33,151 bases of DNA, from contig AAZW01000055.1 in the NCBI GenBank assembly GCA_000169995.1, positions 1 through 33,151 of the forward strand. The letters run 5' to 3'. Shown one piece after another: positions 9,273-16,087 of this stretch. Every line of letters begins with the position of its first letter. Within the stretch, counting starts at the first letter, position 1. A model generated the notes under the pieces. It worked only from the letters and a program-made list of their open reading frames with translations. It ran no database searches and was not told where the DNA came from. Position numbers and translations under genes: made by a program. The stretch comes from Vibrionales bacterium SWAT-3 (lineage in GTDB: Bacteria > Pseudomonadota > Gammaproteobacteria > Enterobacterales > Vibrionaceae).

Positions 9273-9650
9273 ATGGATAATCAGAAAGAGACGCGTGTAG
9301 AGTTTGATTACACAACTTTTCTTGGCGCCTCGTGCAGTAAAAAATGGACTTTTCTGGAAGCACTTACCACTATAGCTCCAGTGTTCAGTACCGTTTGGCG
9401 AGACAGCATCAAAGAGCTAGCAAGCCCAGAAGATCGCTTATGGCAAATGGCACTAAAATCGATGTCTACACGTAAGAGTGATGAATCGAACATCGTTACT
9501 TTGCTTAAACTTGCCAAATTAGAAGGCATTAATGAGCTCAAAGTGGTGATGCCATATTCTCTTGAAGAAGAGCAGATCGAGTACATCGAATCGCGTAGTC
9601 ATTTAGTGATTGCAGGTAATACTGGAGAAGAGTTTACTATTAAGCTGTAA
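9273..9650 (+). CDS. Small conserved-looking protein of unknown function
   Basis: A 125-residue soluble protein with no membrane segment or signal peptide. I do not recognise a family. It has an aromatic-rich N-terminal part (SKKWTFLEAL, VFSTVWRDSI) and a mixed alpha/beta C-terminal half ending GNTGEEFTIKL. ATG at 9273 is preferred because a purine-rich GGGGGA sits just before it; a GTG at 9258 in the same frame would add five residues. It is flanked upstream by about 200 non-coding bases and downstream by a strong bidirectional terminator, so it appears to be a single-gene unit. Codon use looks like its neighbours, which argues for a real gene. Confidence 0.65.
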   Translation: MDNQKETRVEFDYTTFLGASCSKKWTFLEALTTIAPVFSTVWRDSIKELASPEDRLWQMALKSMSTRKSDESNIVTLLKLAKLEGINELKVVMPYSLEEEQIEYIESRSHLVIAGNTGEEFTIKL

Positions 9651-9709
9651 TCTCAGTAATCGCTGGTACACCAAAAGCTAAGTTTAAGAATACTAAAAAC
9701 AAACATGTT

Positions 9710-9737
9710 AAAAGGACCTCAATGTTGAGGCCCTTTT
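9710..9737. terminator. Bidirectional terminator between the 125-residue gene and purC
   Basis: AAAAGG-A-CCTCAA pairs with TTGAGG-C-CCTTTT around TG, with a single A/C mismatch, and has T-runs on both strands (TTTTTG on plus, TTTTAAC on minus). It serves the plus-strand gene ending at 9650 and purC ending at 9770. Confidence 0.85.
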
Positions 9738-9769
9738 TGTATTACGTGGTAGCAAAATCGAGAAGATTG

Positions 9770-10873
9770 TTAATCGATTAGCCCGTAGTCAGCGCGTAAT
9801 ACATCGATGATCTCTTGTTTAGGGTTGTCACTCAGTACAATCTCAGCGCCAGTAATCTTTGCTGCGATATCAAGGTAAGTGCGAGAAAGAGACATCAGTG
9901 CATCCAGTGGTAACTCATTGTCACGCGCTAGCGCTTCTCGCTCTGGCATACGCTCTTTATTCAGTAGAAGATCAGCGTCAGGGAAGTAGTTAAGTAGGAA
10001 CTGACGGAAGCCTTCTTTTGAGTTTTCAACGATGTTGCCATTGTTGTATTGCTCTGTATCCCAGATACGAGATGAGTCAGGTGTGCCCACTTCGTCCATG
10101 TAGATAAGCTTCTCTTTACCTTGTGCATCGTTCACGTAACCAAACTCAAACTTGGTATCAACGAAGGTTTGATCGACTTTTTCTAGTGCGTCACTGATGA
10201 CGTTAAAGCCTTCTTTGAGTAGCTTCTCGTAGTGCGCGATATCGCTCTCTTGTGAGAAGTTAAATGCTGCAAAGTTATCTTGGATGTTCTGACGCGTGAT
10301 GTTTACATCGTCCGCTTCTGGTACACTAGGAATGCCTTTCAAAATACCTTTGGTTGAAGGAGTGATAAGAAGCTCTGGTAGTTTCTTGTCTTTCTCTAGA
10401 CCTTCTGGCATTTCGATACCACAGAATTCACGCTCACCATTTGCGTACGCACGCCACATAGAACCTGTGATGTACTGACGACAAATCGCCTCAATCATTA
10501 CTGGGCGAGCTTTTTGTACAATCCATACGAATGGGTGAGGGATATCAAGAATGTGGCTGTCAGCAAGACCGTTGTCTTTAAAAAGCTTGAACCAATGGTT
10601 AGAAATAGCATTAAGTGCAGCGCCTTTACCAGGAACACCTTTCAGGTTGCCTTCACCACGCCAGATACAATCAAATGCAGAGATACGGTCACTTATCACC
10701 ATGATAGCTAACGGAGCATCAGGTGCTACGTCGTAGCCTTTCTCTTTAATTAGTCGTTGGCTATCTTCTTCAGCTAACCAGTAAACCGAACGAACCTTGC
10801 CACTGTGGACAGGTTTATCAGTGCGGATTGGGAGGTCATCATTTACGGCAAGAACTTGATCAGCGAGGCTCAT
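9770..10873 (-). CDS. purC: SAICAR synthase (phosphoribosylaminoimidazole-succinocarboxamide synthase)
   Basis: Joins CAIR and aspartate using ATP to give SAICAR in de novo purine synthesis, in the cytoplasm. The N-terminal HSGKVRSVYW is the family's ATP-binding start; VISDRISAFDCIW, ICRQYITGSMWRAY, FEFGYVN and DEVGTPDSSRIW are recognisable active-site stretches. At 367 residues it is the long form seen in vibrios rather than the E. coli type of about 237. It stands alone on the minus strand, with a sigma-70-like TATAAT at 10940-10945 and a perfect PurR operator further upstream, so it is presumably repressed when purines are plentiful. Confidence 0.97.
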   Translation of the reverse strand: MSLADQVLAVNDDLPIRTDKPVHSGKVRSVYWLAEEDSQRLIKEKGYDVAPDAPLAIMVISDRISAFDCIWRGEGNLKGVPGKGAALNAISNHWFKLFKDNGLADSHILDIPHPFVWIVQKARPVMIEAICRQYITGSMWRAYANGEREFCGIEMPEGLEKDKKLPELLITPSTKGILKGIPSVPEADDVNITRQNIQDNFAAFNFSQESDIAHYEKLLKEGFNVISDALEKVDQTFVDTKFEFGYVNDAQGKEKLIYMDEVGTPDSSRIWDTEQYNNGNIVENSKEGFRQFLLNYFPDADLLLNKERMPEREALARDNELPLDALMSLSRTYLDIAAKITGAEIVLSDNPKQEIIDVLRADYGLID

Positions 10874-10939
10874 TTAGACATTCCTATCTTTTATCAAACG
10901 TCATACAGAGAAGTGCAATGTGCACATGATTAGACGGGC

Positions 10940-10945
10940 ATTATA
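10940..10945 (-). promoter_or_regulatory. purC promoter -10 element
   Basis: Read on the minus strand the hexamer is a perfect TATAAT preceded by TGGG. It lies about 67 bases before the purC start codon. A good -35 is not obvious; the candidate lies directly downstream of the PurR box. Confidence 0.55.
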
Positions 10946-10975
10946 CCCAATCTAACGTTTGCTTCCAGAGAAAAA

Positions 10976-10987
10976 GCAAACGTTTGC
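10976..10987. promoter_or_regulatory. PurR operator
   Basis: The sequence GCAAACGTTTGC is a perfect 12-bp palindrome and matches the core of the known PurR box. A second half-site, AACGTTTGCT, lies at 10953-10962, 25 bases away and nearer the promoter. Location just upstream of the purC -10 fits PurR repression. Confidence 0.85.
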
Positions 10988-11005
10988 TAAATCTGTTCAT
11001 CAAAT

Positions 11006-11058
11006 AAAAACCCCTGCCTAACTATCCACCAAATTTAAGGCGAAATGTAGGGCAGGGG
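11006..11058 (-). terminator. Terminator of the sulA-like gene
   Basis: CCCCTGCC (11011-11018) pairs with GGCAGGGG (11051-11058) around a 32-base loop; on the minus strand the stem is followed by TTTTTATTTG. It separates the sulA-like gene from the purC control region. Confidence 0.7.
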
Positions 11059-11110
11059 AAGGCAGTATATTTGGACTATATTACTGAGCTATCTAGTAGA
11101 GCTATGTTGC

Positions 11111-11518
11111 TTAGTGAATACGCTCTGAGCTCGCATCCATAAAGAAAACCTCACACTGGAAACGCATACCTAATGTTTTTAAGTATTGTTGGCTAAATTG
11201 ATCAATTGACGCGCTCGCAACGATCGCACTCGCATTCTTAGAGCGGATCGCTTTCTCTACTGTTTCAGCTTCGGTCATTTGGTGAGAAGCTTTCATATGA
11301 ATCACGCGGTCGCAACATACATTATGTTTCTGCAGTTGCTTAGCGGATGGTCTTGGTGTTTGAGCCGTAAATAGTAGCCATTGATGTTGATTGGACAGCA
11401 ACGCCATTTTTGCAAATAACGCTTCATCAGTTGAATGATGAGCTGAGCGAGAAGCTGATGCAAATGCGCCGTGAATTAGCGGGCTAGAGTGTTGTGCTTT
11501 AACGTGTGCTTGAATCAT
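11111..11518 (-). CDS. sulA: SulA-like SOS cell division inhibitor
   Basis: SulA binds FtsZ and blocks septum formation during DNA damage. This 135-residue protein is shorter and divergent, but the central part aligns by eye with E. coli SulA: QHQWLLFTAQTPRPS (compare SRWQLWLTPQQ), followed by VIHMKASHQMTEAETVEKAIRSKNASAIVAS (motifs spread over residues 73-103). The N-terminus is low-complexity and rich in Ser, His and Ala. The main support is the promoter: a perfect LexA box lies 22 bases before the start codon. Shine-Dalgarno AAGGA is 7 bases before the ATG. It is monocistronic with its own terminator. Assignment to SulA is from weak sequence likeness plus SOS control. Confidence 0.75.
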   Translation of the reverse strand: MIQAHVKAQHSSPLIHGAFASASRSAHHSTDEALFAKMALLSNQHQWLLFTAQTPRPSAKQLQKHNVCCDRVIHMKASHQMTEAETVEKAIRSKNASAIVASASIDQFSQQYLKTLGMRFQCEVFFMDASSERIH

Positions 11519-11539
11519 TTTGCTGTCCTTATATACATG

Positions 11540-11555
11540 CTGTATGTGTATACAG
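11540..11555. promoter_or_regulatory. LexA box (SOS operator) of the sulA-like gene
   Basis: The 16-bp site CTGTATGTGTATACAG fits CTGT-N8-ACAG exactly, with the AT-rich alternating centre typical of LexA operators in gammaproteobacteria. It sits 22 bases before the sulA-like start codon, where bound LexA would block transcription. Confidence 0.9.
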
Positions 11556-11715
11556 TAGTTTTTGTTACTTATAAGATCAAGCGTTTTTTGCGGGATTATT
11601 GGACGATTTCTTATGGTGAAATGAAGTTTTTTCTTATAAGTACATGAAATTAAATGACAAATTAAATTTGAATGATTTTGCTGTTTTTCTCAGAAATGGA
11701 AAAAAGTGTGAGCTT

Positions 11716-11768
11716 TATACAGGTGTATACAGTAGTTTTCTGTAAAAACCACTGTATACACCTGTATA
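11716..11768. repeat. Perfect 18-bp inverted repeat with 17-base spacer
   Basis: The left arm TATACAGGTGTATACAGT (11716-11733) is the exact reverse complement of the right arm (11751-11768). As RNA it would form an 18-bp hairpin. Neither strand has a T-run directly after the stem, so it is not an obvious terminator. The 17 bases at 11724-11740 (GTGTATACAGTAGTTTT) also occur at the LexA box (11547-11563), linking this element to the sulA promoter. It lies about 200 bases upstream of sulA and abuts the tandem repeat. Confidence 0.85.
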
Positions 11769-11864
11769 GAAGATAAGAAGATAAGAAGATAAGAAGATAA
11801 GAAGATAAGAAGATAAGAAGATAAGAAGATAAGAAGATAAGAAGATAAGAAGATAAGAAGATAA
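11769..11864. repeat. Twelve perfect copies of an 8-bp tandem repeat
   Basis: The unit GAAGATAA is repeated 12 times without a mismatch (96 bp) and begins at the base after the inverted repeat. The lack of variation suggests recent expansion by slippage; copy number is likely to vary between strains. It is in non-coding sequence between the sulA-like gene and the terminator of the zinc-ribbon-like gene. Open frames through it are low-complexity hydrophobic repeats without a credible start. Confidence 0.95.
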
Positions 11865-11874
11865 ATGCTGGGCA

Positions 11875-11902
11875 CAAAAAAAGCGCCTAAGGCGCTTTCT
11901 TA
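11875..11902. terminator. Bidirectional terminator after the small Cys-rich gene
   Basis: AAAGCGCC pairs with GGCGCTTT around TAA. The minus strand is followed by a T-run, which suits the 62-residue gene ending at 11920; the plus strand has TTTCTTAT. Confidence 0.8.
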
Positions 11903-11919
11903 TATTTCAATGGTGTAGC

Positions 11920-12108
11920 TTATCTCAGTGTTGCTTGGGAGAGTTTTGCTCTCATTTCCATCTCACCAATATTGAACTGGCGAACATCCATGGTCGCGAT
12001 ATCATTGCAATCTTTACATGCATGATGGCACTTACCATCTAGGTAGTCGTGCTTTTTTACTAGGCTTGGCTTTTTGCACCAATCACAAACGCCTTCTATT
12101 GTGAACAT
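11920..12108 (-). CDS. Small Cys-rich zinc-ribbon-like protein
   Basis: A 62-residue protein with CDWC at residues 8-11 and HHACKDC at 28-34, a spacing that suggests one zinc bound by four cysteines, possibly with histidine. I do not recognise a named family. There is no signal peptide or membrane helix, so it is probably cytoplasmic. It has a very strong Shine-Dalgarno (GAGGAGAG), 3 bases before the ATG, and a clear terminator, so it is likely well expressed. A CACCTG/CAGGTG inverted repeat lies at 12119-12137 in front of it. Role unknown; such small zinc ribbons often act in nucleic-acid or protein contacts, but that is only a possibility. Confidence 0.75.
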   Translation of the reverse strand: MFTIEGVCDWCKKPSLVKKHDYLDGKCHHACKDCNDIATMDVRQFNIGEMEMRAKLSQATLR

Positions 12109-12118
12109 ATTCTCTCCT

Positions 12119-12137
12119 CACCTGTTTAAGTCAGGTG
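12119..12137. repeat. Short inverted repeat upstream of the Cys-rich gene
   Basis: CACCTG and CAGGTG flank a 7-base centre just before the Shine-Dalgarno of the 62-residue gene. It could be an operator or a leader hairpin; nothing more can be said. Confidence 0.35.
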
Positions 12138-12273
12138 TATTTTCGGCGCAAATTATGACACAACAGAGACCTGTTAGTTAATAGTTTGTTACTCGTTTTT
12201 GAGAGGGTGATCGATTGCAACACCAATAAAATCGATATCTCTGTGAGATGGAAAGATAAAGGTGTGTAATTGT

Positions 12274-13347
12274 TTACGATTTCGTAACACTTTGTAAGAT
12301 GGTTTTTAGCGCGCTGTTCAAACGTTTCATTTCTTCATCACATCCTTGACCATCAGGGTGATAAATTTTTGATAGTTGTTTATATCTCACCTTAATGCTT
12401 TTCTGGTTAGGAATAGAGCTCGGCGTGTAGCCAAATAGCGCACAGGCTAGCTGTAAACTGTTCGAACTTTTTTGGCCTTTTTGTTTCTTTAACTCGTTGA
12501 ACATGGTCTGCAATTGACGCTTTTGCTGCTTAATGGTGCGGTTCTTTTCGCTCAGTTGAGTTTCGAGCACCTGCTTCTGCGTTCCCAAGTCACTCGATTT
12601 CAGAATCTCTCTTTTTCGCGAGATCACCAGAGTCGAGCCGATACTCACGATAACAATCAGTAACGCCAATGCCGTACCAATCATATAGTCAGAGCCACTT
12701 AGGCTAGAACTGAAGAGGTTAGATTGCACTTGGTTAGATTGTATTTGCTGAGGCAATCCCTGACTGTTGTCTATTTCAGAGCCGATGCCGTCGTCGAGCT
12801 GTTCGATTGAAGAGATCTGTTTTGCACGTTGTTGATTGAACTGTGCTTCAAGAACACGGTTGTAGCCATCTTCTGCGTCTGGGTTATCTGGCAACGCTGC
12901 TTCATACCAAAGTTGTGCCGCGTCTAGCGGGCTGAGTAGCGCTTGTTCTGGGGAAGATTCGTAAAGCTTTGCGATTTCTACTGTCGCTCGCTTGTTCCCT
13001 TGCAATGCGGCTTTGATAAACCATTCCAAGGCCAATTTGTTGTCGGGTTTTCCATCCGTTCCTGCTAAGTAAAGTTCAGCCAATCTGAACTGTGCATCTG
13101 CATTGCCATTGTCCGCGGATTGTGAATACCAATAAAATGCGTCATCGATGTTCTGAGGGGCGCCAACTCCTAACTCATACGCTTGTGCTAATTGGTATTG
13201 TGATGCTGAATCTTTAGGTGATGAATCTGCTGCGTTACTTTCTTCACTGTTATTTGCCGCGTGGGCGAGGGAGGAAAGCGATAAAACAAGGGTCAGAAGC
13301 AGAGGTCTCAGGGGCGATGGTGATCGAAAATTGTATAGGAAAAGCAA
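12274..13347 (-). CDS. Sel1-repeat membrane protein with C-terminal J domain
   Basis: A 357-residue protein predicted to cross the inner membrane once. A signal peptide covers residues 1-30 (cleavage after AHA). Residues 48-155 contain about three Sel1-like repeats (YQLAQAYELGVG, AQFRLAELYLAG, ATVEIAKLYE), which are protein-binding helices, here in the periplasm. A membrane helix at 222-243 ends in RKR, which puts the rest in the cytoplasm. A coiled coil follows (about 250-292), then a J-like domain (297-355) with an intact HPD at 330-332, the motif that stimulates DnaK ATPase. The start is TTG at 13347; no ATG or GTG lies between it and the in-frame stop at 13383. It follows the OmpA-type lipoprotein gene after 154 bases on the same strand. 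The partner and role are not known. Confidence 0.8.
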   Translation of the reverse strand: MLFLYNFRSPSPLRPLLLTLVLSLSSLAHAANNSEESNAADSSPKDSASQYQLAQAYELGVGAPQNIDDAFYWYSQSADNGNADAQFRLAELYLAGTDGKPDNKLALEWFIKAALQGNKRATVEIAKLYESSPEQALLSPLDAAQLWYEAALPDNPDAEDGYNRVLEAQFNQQRAKQISSIEQLDDGIGSEIDNSQGLPQQIQSNQVQSNLFSSSLSGSDYMIGTALALLIVIVSIGSTLVISRKREILKSSDLGTQKQVLETQLSEKNRTIKQQKRQLQTMFNELKKQKGQKSSNSLQLACALFGYTPSSIPNQKSIKVRYKQLSKIYHPDGQGCDEEMKRLNSALKTILQSVTKS

Positions 13348-13501
13348 AAGATAAGTCTCGTAAAAAGCCCAGTGCCGATATCAGTATCAAGACGCTATGT
13401 AGTGAACAATAAAGTCGTACCGCTTTAAATGAGCCATACGACTGACAAGCCACTATATAGCGGTTATTTCAATAGATAAAGGAGACTGGGCTTTAATCGT
13501 G

Positions 13502-14167
13502 CTACTTAAGCGGCAAGATTTGAATCTCTACGCGACGGTTACAAGCACGGCCTCGAGACGTGTTGTTGTCACATAGAGGGTAACGCTCACCGTTACCACG
13601 AGCAATGGCACGGCCTGCAGCGACATCTTGAGAGATCAAGAATGCACGAACAGATTCAGCGCGGCGCTCAGAAAGGATTTGGTTAGTCGACTCACTGCCA
13701 GTACTGTCAGTGTGACCTTCGATCACTAGGCTAGTGTCTGGGTATTCAACTAGGATACGAGCAACGCCACGAAGTGTGTTGTGAATGCTTGATTCAAGCG
13801 CGTAAGAACCAGAGTCGAAACCGATGCCGTTTTCCAGGCGAAGTAGAAGTTGGTTTTCGCCAACACGCTCTACCTGAACACCAGAGTTCATCAACTCTTC
13901 ACGAAGTGCCGCTTCTTGTCGGTCAAAGTAGTAACCAATACCACCGCCAACAGCAGCCCCACCGGCAGCACCAATAAGAGCACGTTTACCACGGTCTTTA
14001 GAGTCACCGGTAGCAGCACCAGCAACGGCACCAGCGATTGCACCAATTAGAGCGCCTTGAGTTGCAGAGTTAGTCTCAGATTCGCCAGTAGTAGCGTTTT
14101 GGCGTTGAGTTGCCTGACAACCCGTAAGTGCGACAGTAAGCGCTAGGGCTAGTGTGATTTTTTTCAA
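13502..14167 (-). CDS. OmpA-family outer-membrane lipoprotein
   Basis: A lipoprotein with an OmpA-type peptidoglycan-binding domain, probably tethering the outer membrane to the cell wall. The lipobox LTGC follows a short hydrophobic signal peptide, so the mature protein begins at that Cys. Next come glycine-rich stretches (GALIGAIAGAVAGAATG and ALIGAAGGAAVGGGIGYYFD) of the glycine-zipper type, then the OmpA domain of about 110 residues with IEGHTDSTGS, LSERRAESVRAFL and NRRVEI. The general build resembles E. coli YiaD. The start is TTG at 14167 with GGAG eight bases before it; a further TTG at 14197 would put ten polar residues before the signal peptide and is unlikely. C-terminal CDNNTSRGRACNRRVEI contains two cysteines that may form a disulfide. 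Confidence 0.9.
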   Translation of the reverse strand: MKKITLALALTVALTGCQATQRQNATTGESETNSATQGALIGAIAGAVAGAATGDSKDRGKRALIGAAGGAAVGGGIGYYFDRQEAALREELMNSGVQVERVGENQLLLRLENGIGFDSGSYALESSIHNTLRGVARILVEYPDTSLVIEGHTDSTGSESTNQILSERRAESVRAFLISQDVAAGRAIARGNGERYPLCDNNTSRGRACNRRVEIQILPLK

Positions 14168-14283
14168 CGTATTTTCTCCATCATGTACTTCTGTCAAACG
14201 TATGGATTACGAATGACAAACATATAGTCCTGTAGGTCCTATTGATGGTTTTTATCAATACGCTGAAGCAATGTAAAGCGGCT

Positions 14284-14972
14284 CTATGATTTAGATATCT
14301 TTTTAGGTGCCTGTGCCCCGGCAACTGGTCGATTAACAGACAATTTACGGCCTTTCTTCAACCCAACCTCGTAATCAGCAGTGAGGTTTTTCATCGCTTC
14401 TTTTAGTTGTTGCTTGAAGGTTTCGCGGTCGATATTTTTGAGCTCTTTATCGATGTAGTTATTGATTTTGTTGTTCGACTCGTCGTCTGGTGTGATCGTC
14501 GGTAGTTTTCAAGCGCACCTTCAACCCAACCTGATACAAAGGAATTCACGCGACGGGTGACTTCTAATGTACCCGTACCAGACCCCGCAAAGCTGTTGCG
14601 GAATTGGCCAGTATGTTCATTCAGTTCACGATAGATGATATCGAAAGCAAAGGCTGCAAAGATGGCACGATCGGCTTCACCGATGAACTCTACACGCTTG
14701 AGACCTTTATGGTTCAGCAGTACAGCTTCTACGCCAAATTTAGTGTTGATACCACGAATAACACGCAGCAGTGTTGAGCTGATATTTGCGGGTAATAGGT
14801 GCGTGGATTGAGTCTTGCCCATCTTGATAAATTCAATATCGTCTTTTTCGAGACCATATTTCAGCATCAAGTTATGCGCCATTTTGATTGCATTGGCAGC
14901 TTCATTGACGTTAGCAGAATTACCAAGCTCAAGACACTTAGCTATTTTCTTTAGGGCTTTTTTCTTATCCAT
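14284..14972 (-). pseudogene. DUF2786 family protein gene with a frameshift near its 3' end
   Basis: The first frame runs 14972-14403 (189 residues) and starts MDKKKALKKIAKCLELGNS, the DUF2786 beginning, followed by a helix-rich region and GQFRNSFAGSGTGTLEVTRRVNSFVSGWVEGALENYR. After that it turns into low-complexity Ser/Thr/Lys sequence and stops. A second frame takes over at about 14502 and reads TITPDDESNNKINNYIDKE, then LKEAMKNLTADYEVGLKKG, ending in a TAG at 14284. It joins smoothly if one base is restored after GAAAACTACCG, giving about 229 residues. The second frame has normal coding character, so a one-base deletion is the simplest reading; a sequencing error is possible. Function unknown; similar genes occur in phages and bacteria. 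Confidence 0.8.
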
Positions 14973-15109
14973 CGACTACTTAATCATTACCGCAAATTTT
15001 GAAAAGTCCGACATTTTACATGTTTTGGCGGGTAACAGAAAGCAAAACTCACTCAGTGGGCGAGTTGGGTTCGTAACAATTAATTAAGCAAAACGGACTT
15101 TGGAGCATA

Positions 15110-15142
15110 AACAAAAACGCCATCAAGAAGATAGATGGCGTT
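15110..15142 (-). terminator. Terminator of the DUF3334 gene
   Basis: AACGCCATC (15116-15124) pairs perfectly with GATGGCGTT (15134-15142); on the minus strand the stem is followed by TTTGTTTATG. It lies 40 bases after the stop codon. Confidence 0.85.
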
Positions 15143-15181
15143 AGTGACAGGTTTTTTGGTAATGACTAGAGCATTCGCAAA

Positions 15182-15865
15182 CTAGATACCCAGTTCATCA
15201 AGCAGATCGGCTGCTGAATCATTGCCTGAGCTTTGTGTTGGCTTATTGCCTTCCTGCATTTTTTTCTGAGTTGCTTCAAGAATGCTGTCTGGACACTCGT
15301 CTTCTGCAATCTCAAATTCTTCTAATTGGATGAACTCTGTTTTGTCCATAGCCAGCTCAAGGTAGAAGATGTTGTTGTTTTCAGTTGAGAAGGTCACACG
15401 GCGAGCTTGTGGGCGATCGAGATTGGTATCAACAGAAAGGTTTACTTGCTTGTTCAGTGCCAGCATCTTCGGTTGGTTTTGAGTGATGTTGGTTTGCAGC
15501 TCTTTACGGATCTTATTAGTGAAGTCACCAACTAGTTGGTTCATTAGTTCACCTAGTACGTCACCCACTTCATCAGATGTATGCAGCACAGCCAGTTCAT
15601 TTTCCGGCATGCCCATGTTACGCATGTAATTGGTGTAGATCTCTAATGCGGCTTTCGACGTAAAATTGATAACAACAAGACCAGAAAAGCCTCCGTCAAA
15701 TAGAACGAAGCAGCCAAAATCTGGCTTTAGGCTTGTCTTATTGATCTTTTGAACCATGGCTGAATAGGACACCTGAGAAGCCGTTGCTGATGTAAGGACG
15801 CTTGAGACTGATTGGCATAGCTTAAGAAGAATATCTTCAGTGGTGACTGTTTTATTTTTTTTCAT
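15182..15865 (-). CDS. DUF3334 protein with a CheC/CheX-type phosphatase signature
   Basis: A 227-residue cytoplasmic protein. Residues 50-175 look like the CheX fold: FGCFVLFDGGFSGLVVINF is the usual strand pair, and DEVGDVLGELMNQLVGDFTN the first conserved helix. The full signature of CheC, CheX and FliY phosphatases, (D/S)-x3-E-x2-N-x22-P, is present once: D102, E106, N109 and P132. In CheX the Glu and Asn are the catalytic residues that remove phosphate from CheY. The C-terminal 45 residues are acidic and end ADLLDELGI, perhaps a docking tail. It is alone on the minus strand, divergent from the YdiJ-type gene (222 bases), with no chemotaxis genes near. Phosphatase activity is an inference; a c-di-GMP or receiver-domain adaptor is also possible. 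Confidence 0.8.
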   Translation of the reverse strand: MKKNKTVTTEDILLKLCQSVSSVLTSATASQVSYSAMVQKINKTSLKPDFGCFVLFDGGFSGLVVINFTSKAALEIYTNYMRNMGMPENELAVLHTSDEVGDVLGELMNQLVGDFTNKIRKELQTNITQNQPKMLALNKQVNLSVDTNLDRPQARRVTFSTENNNIFYLELAMDKTEFIQLEEFEIAEDECPDSILEATQKKMQEGNKPTQSSGNDSAADLLDELGI

Positions 15866-16087
15866 TGTGATGTGCTCGTGGAGATGTCTTAAACAAAATG
15901 TTATTCAATATATTGTTACTGAATTAAGACGAAAGTGACTATTTCTCCATTCTTGCACTGAGATTCTGATTTGATCACCTTTTTATATGATCTTAATAGT
16001 AGTAAAGTGACGAAATTCAAAGAAAATTATTAAAAATCTCAGATAACCCAATGCTGATAGGATCAGCGAAGTAGGGGCAGGAAGCAA

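Noticed and set aside
11716..11768. A second LexA box inside the inverted repeat
   Set aside because: CTGT and ACAG halves occur but never at the required 8-base spacing.
11769..11864. Possible CRISPR array
   Set aside because: Units are 8 bp with no spacers; it is a simple tandem repeat.
11662..11877. Open frames across the 8-bp tandem repeat encoding repeated LSSYLLIF
   Set aside because: No ATG and no ribosome site; the hydrophobic repeat simply follows from translating the tandem array. Starts would lie in a terminator.
14168..14197. Longer start of the OmpA-type lipoprotein at TTG 14197
   Set aside because: It puts polar residues before the lipoprotein signal peptide, while TTG at 14167 has GGAG at ideal spacing.
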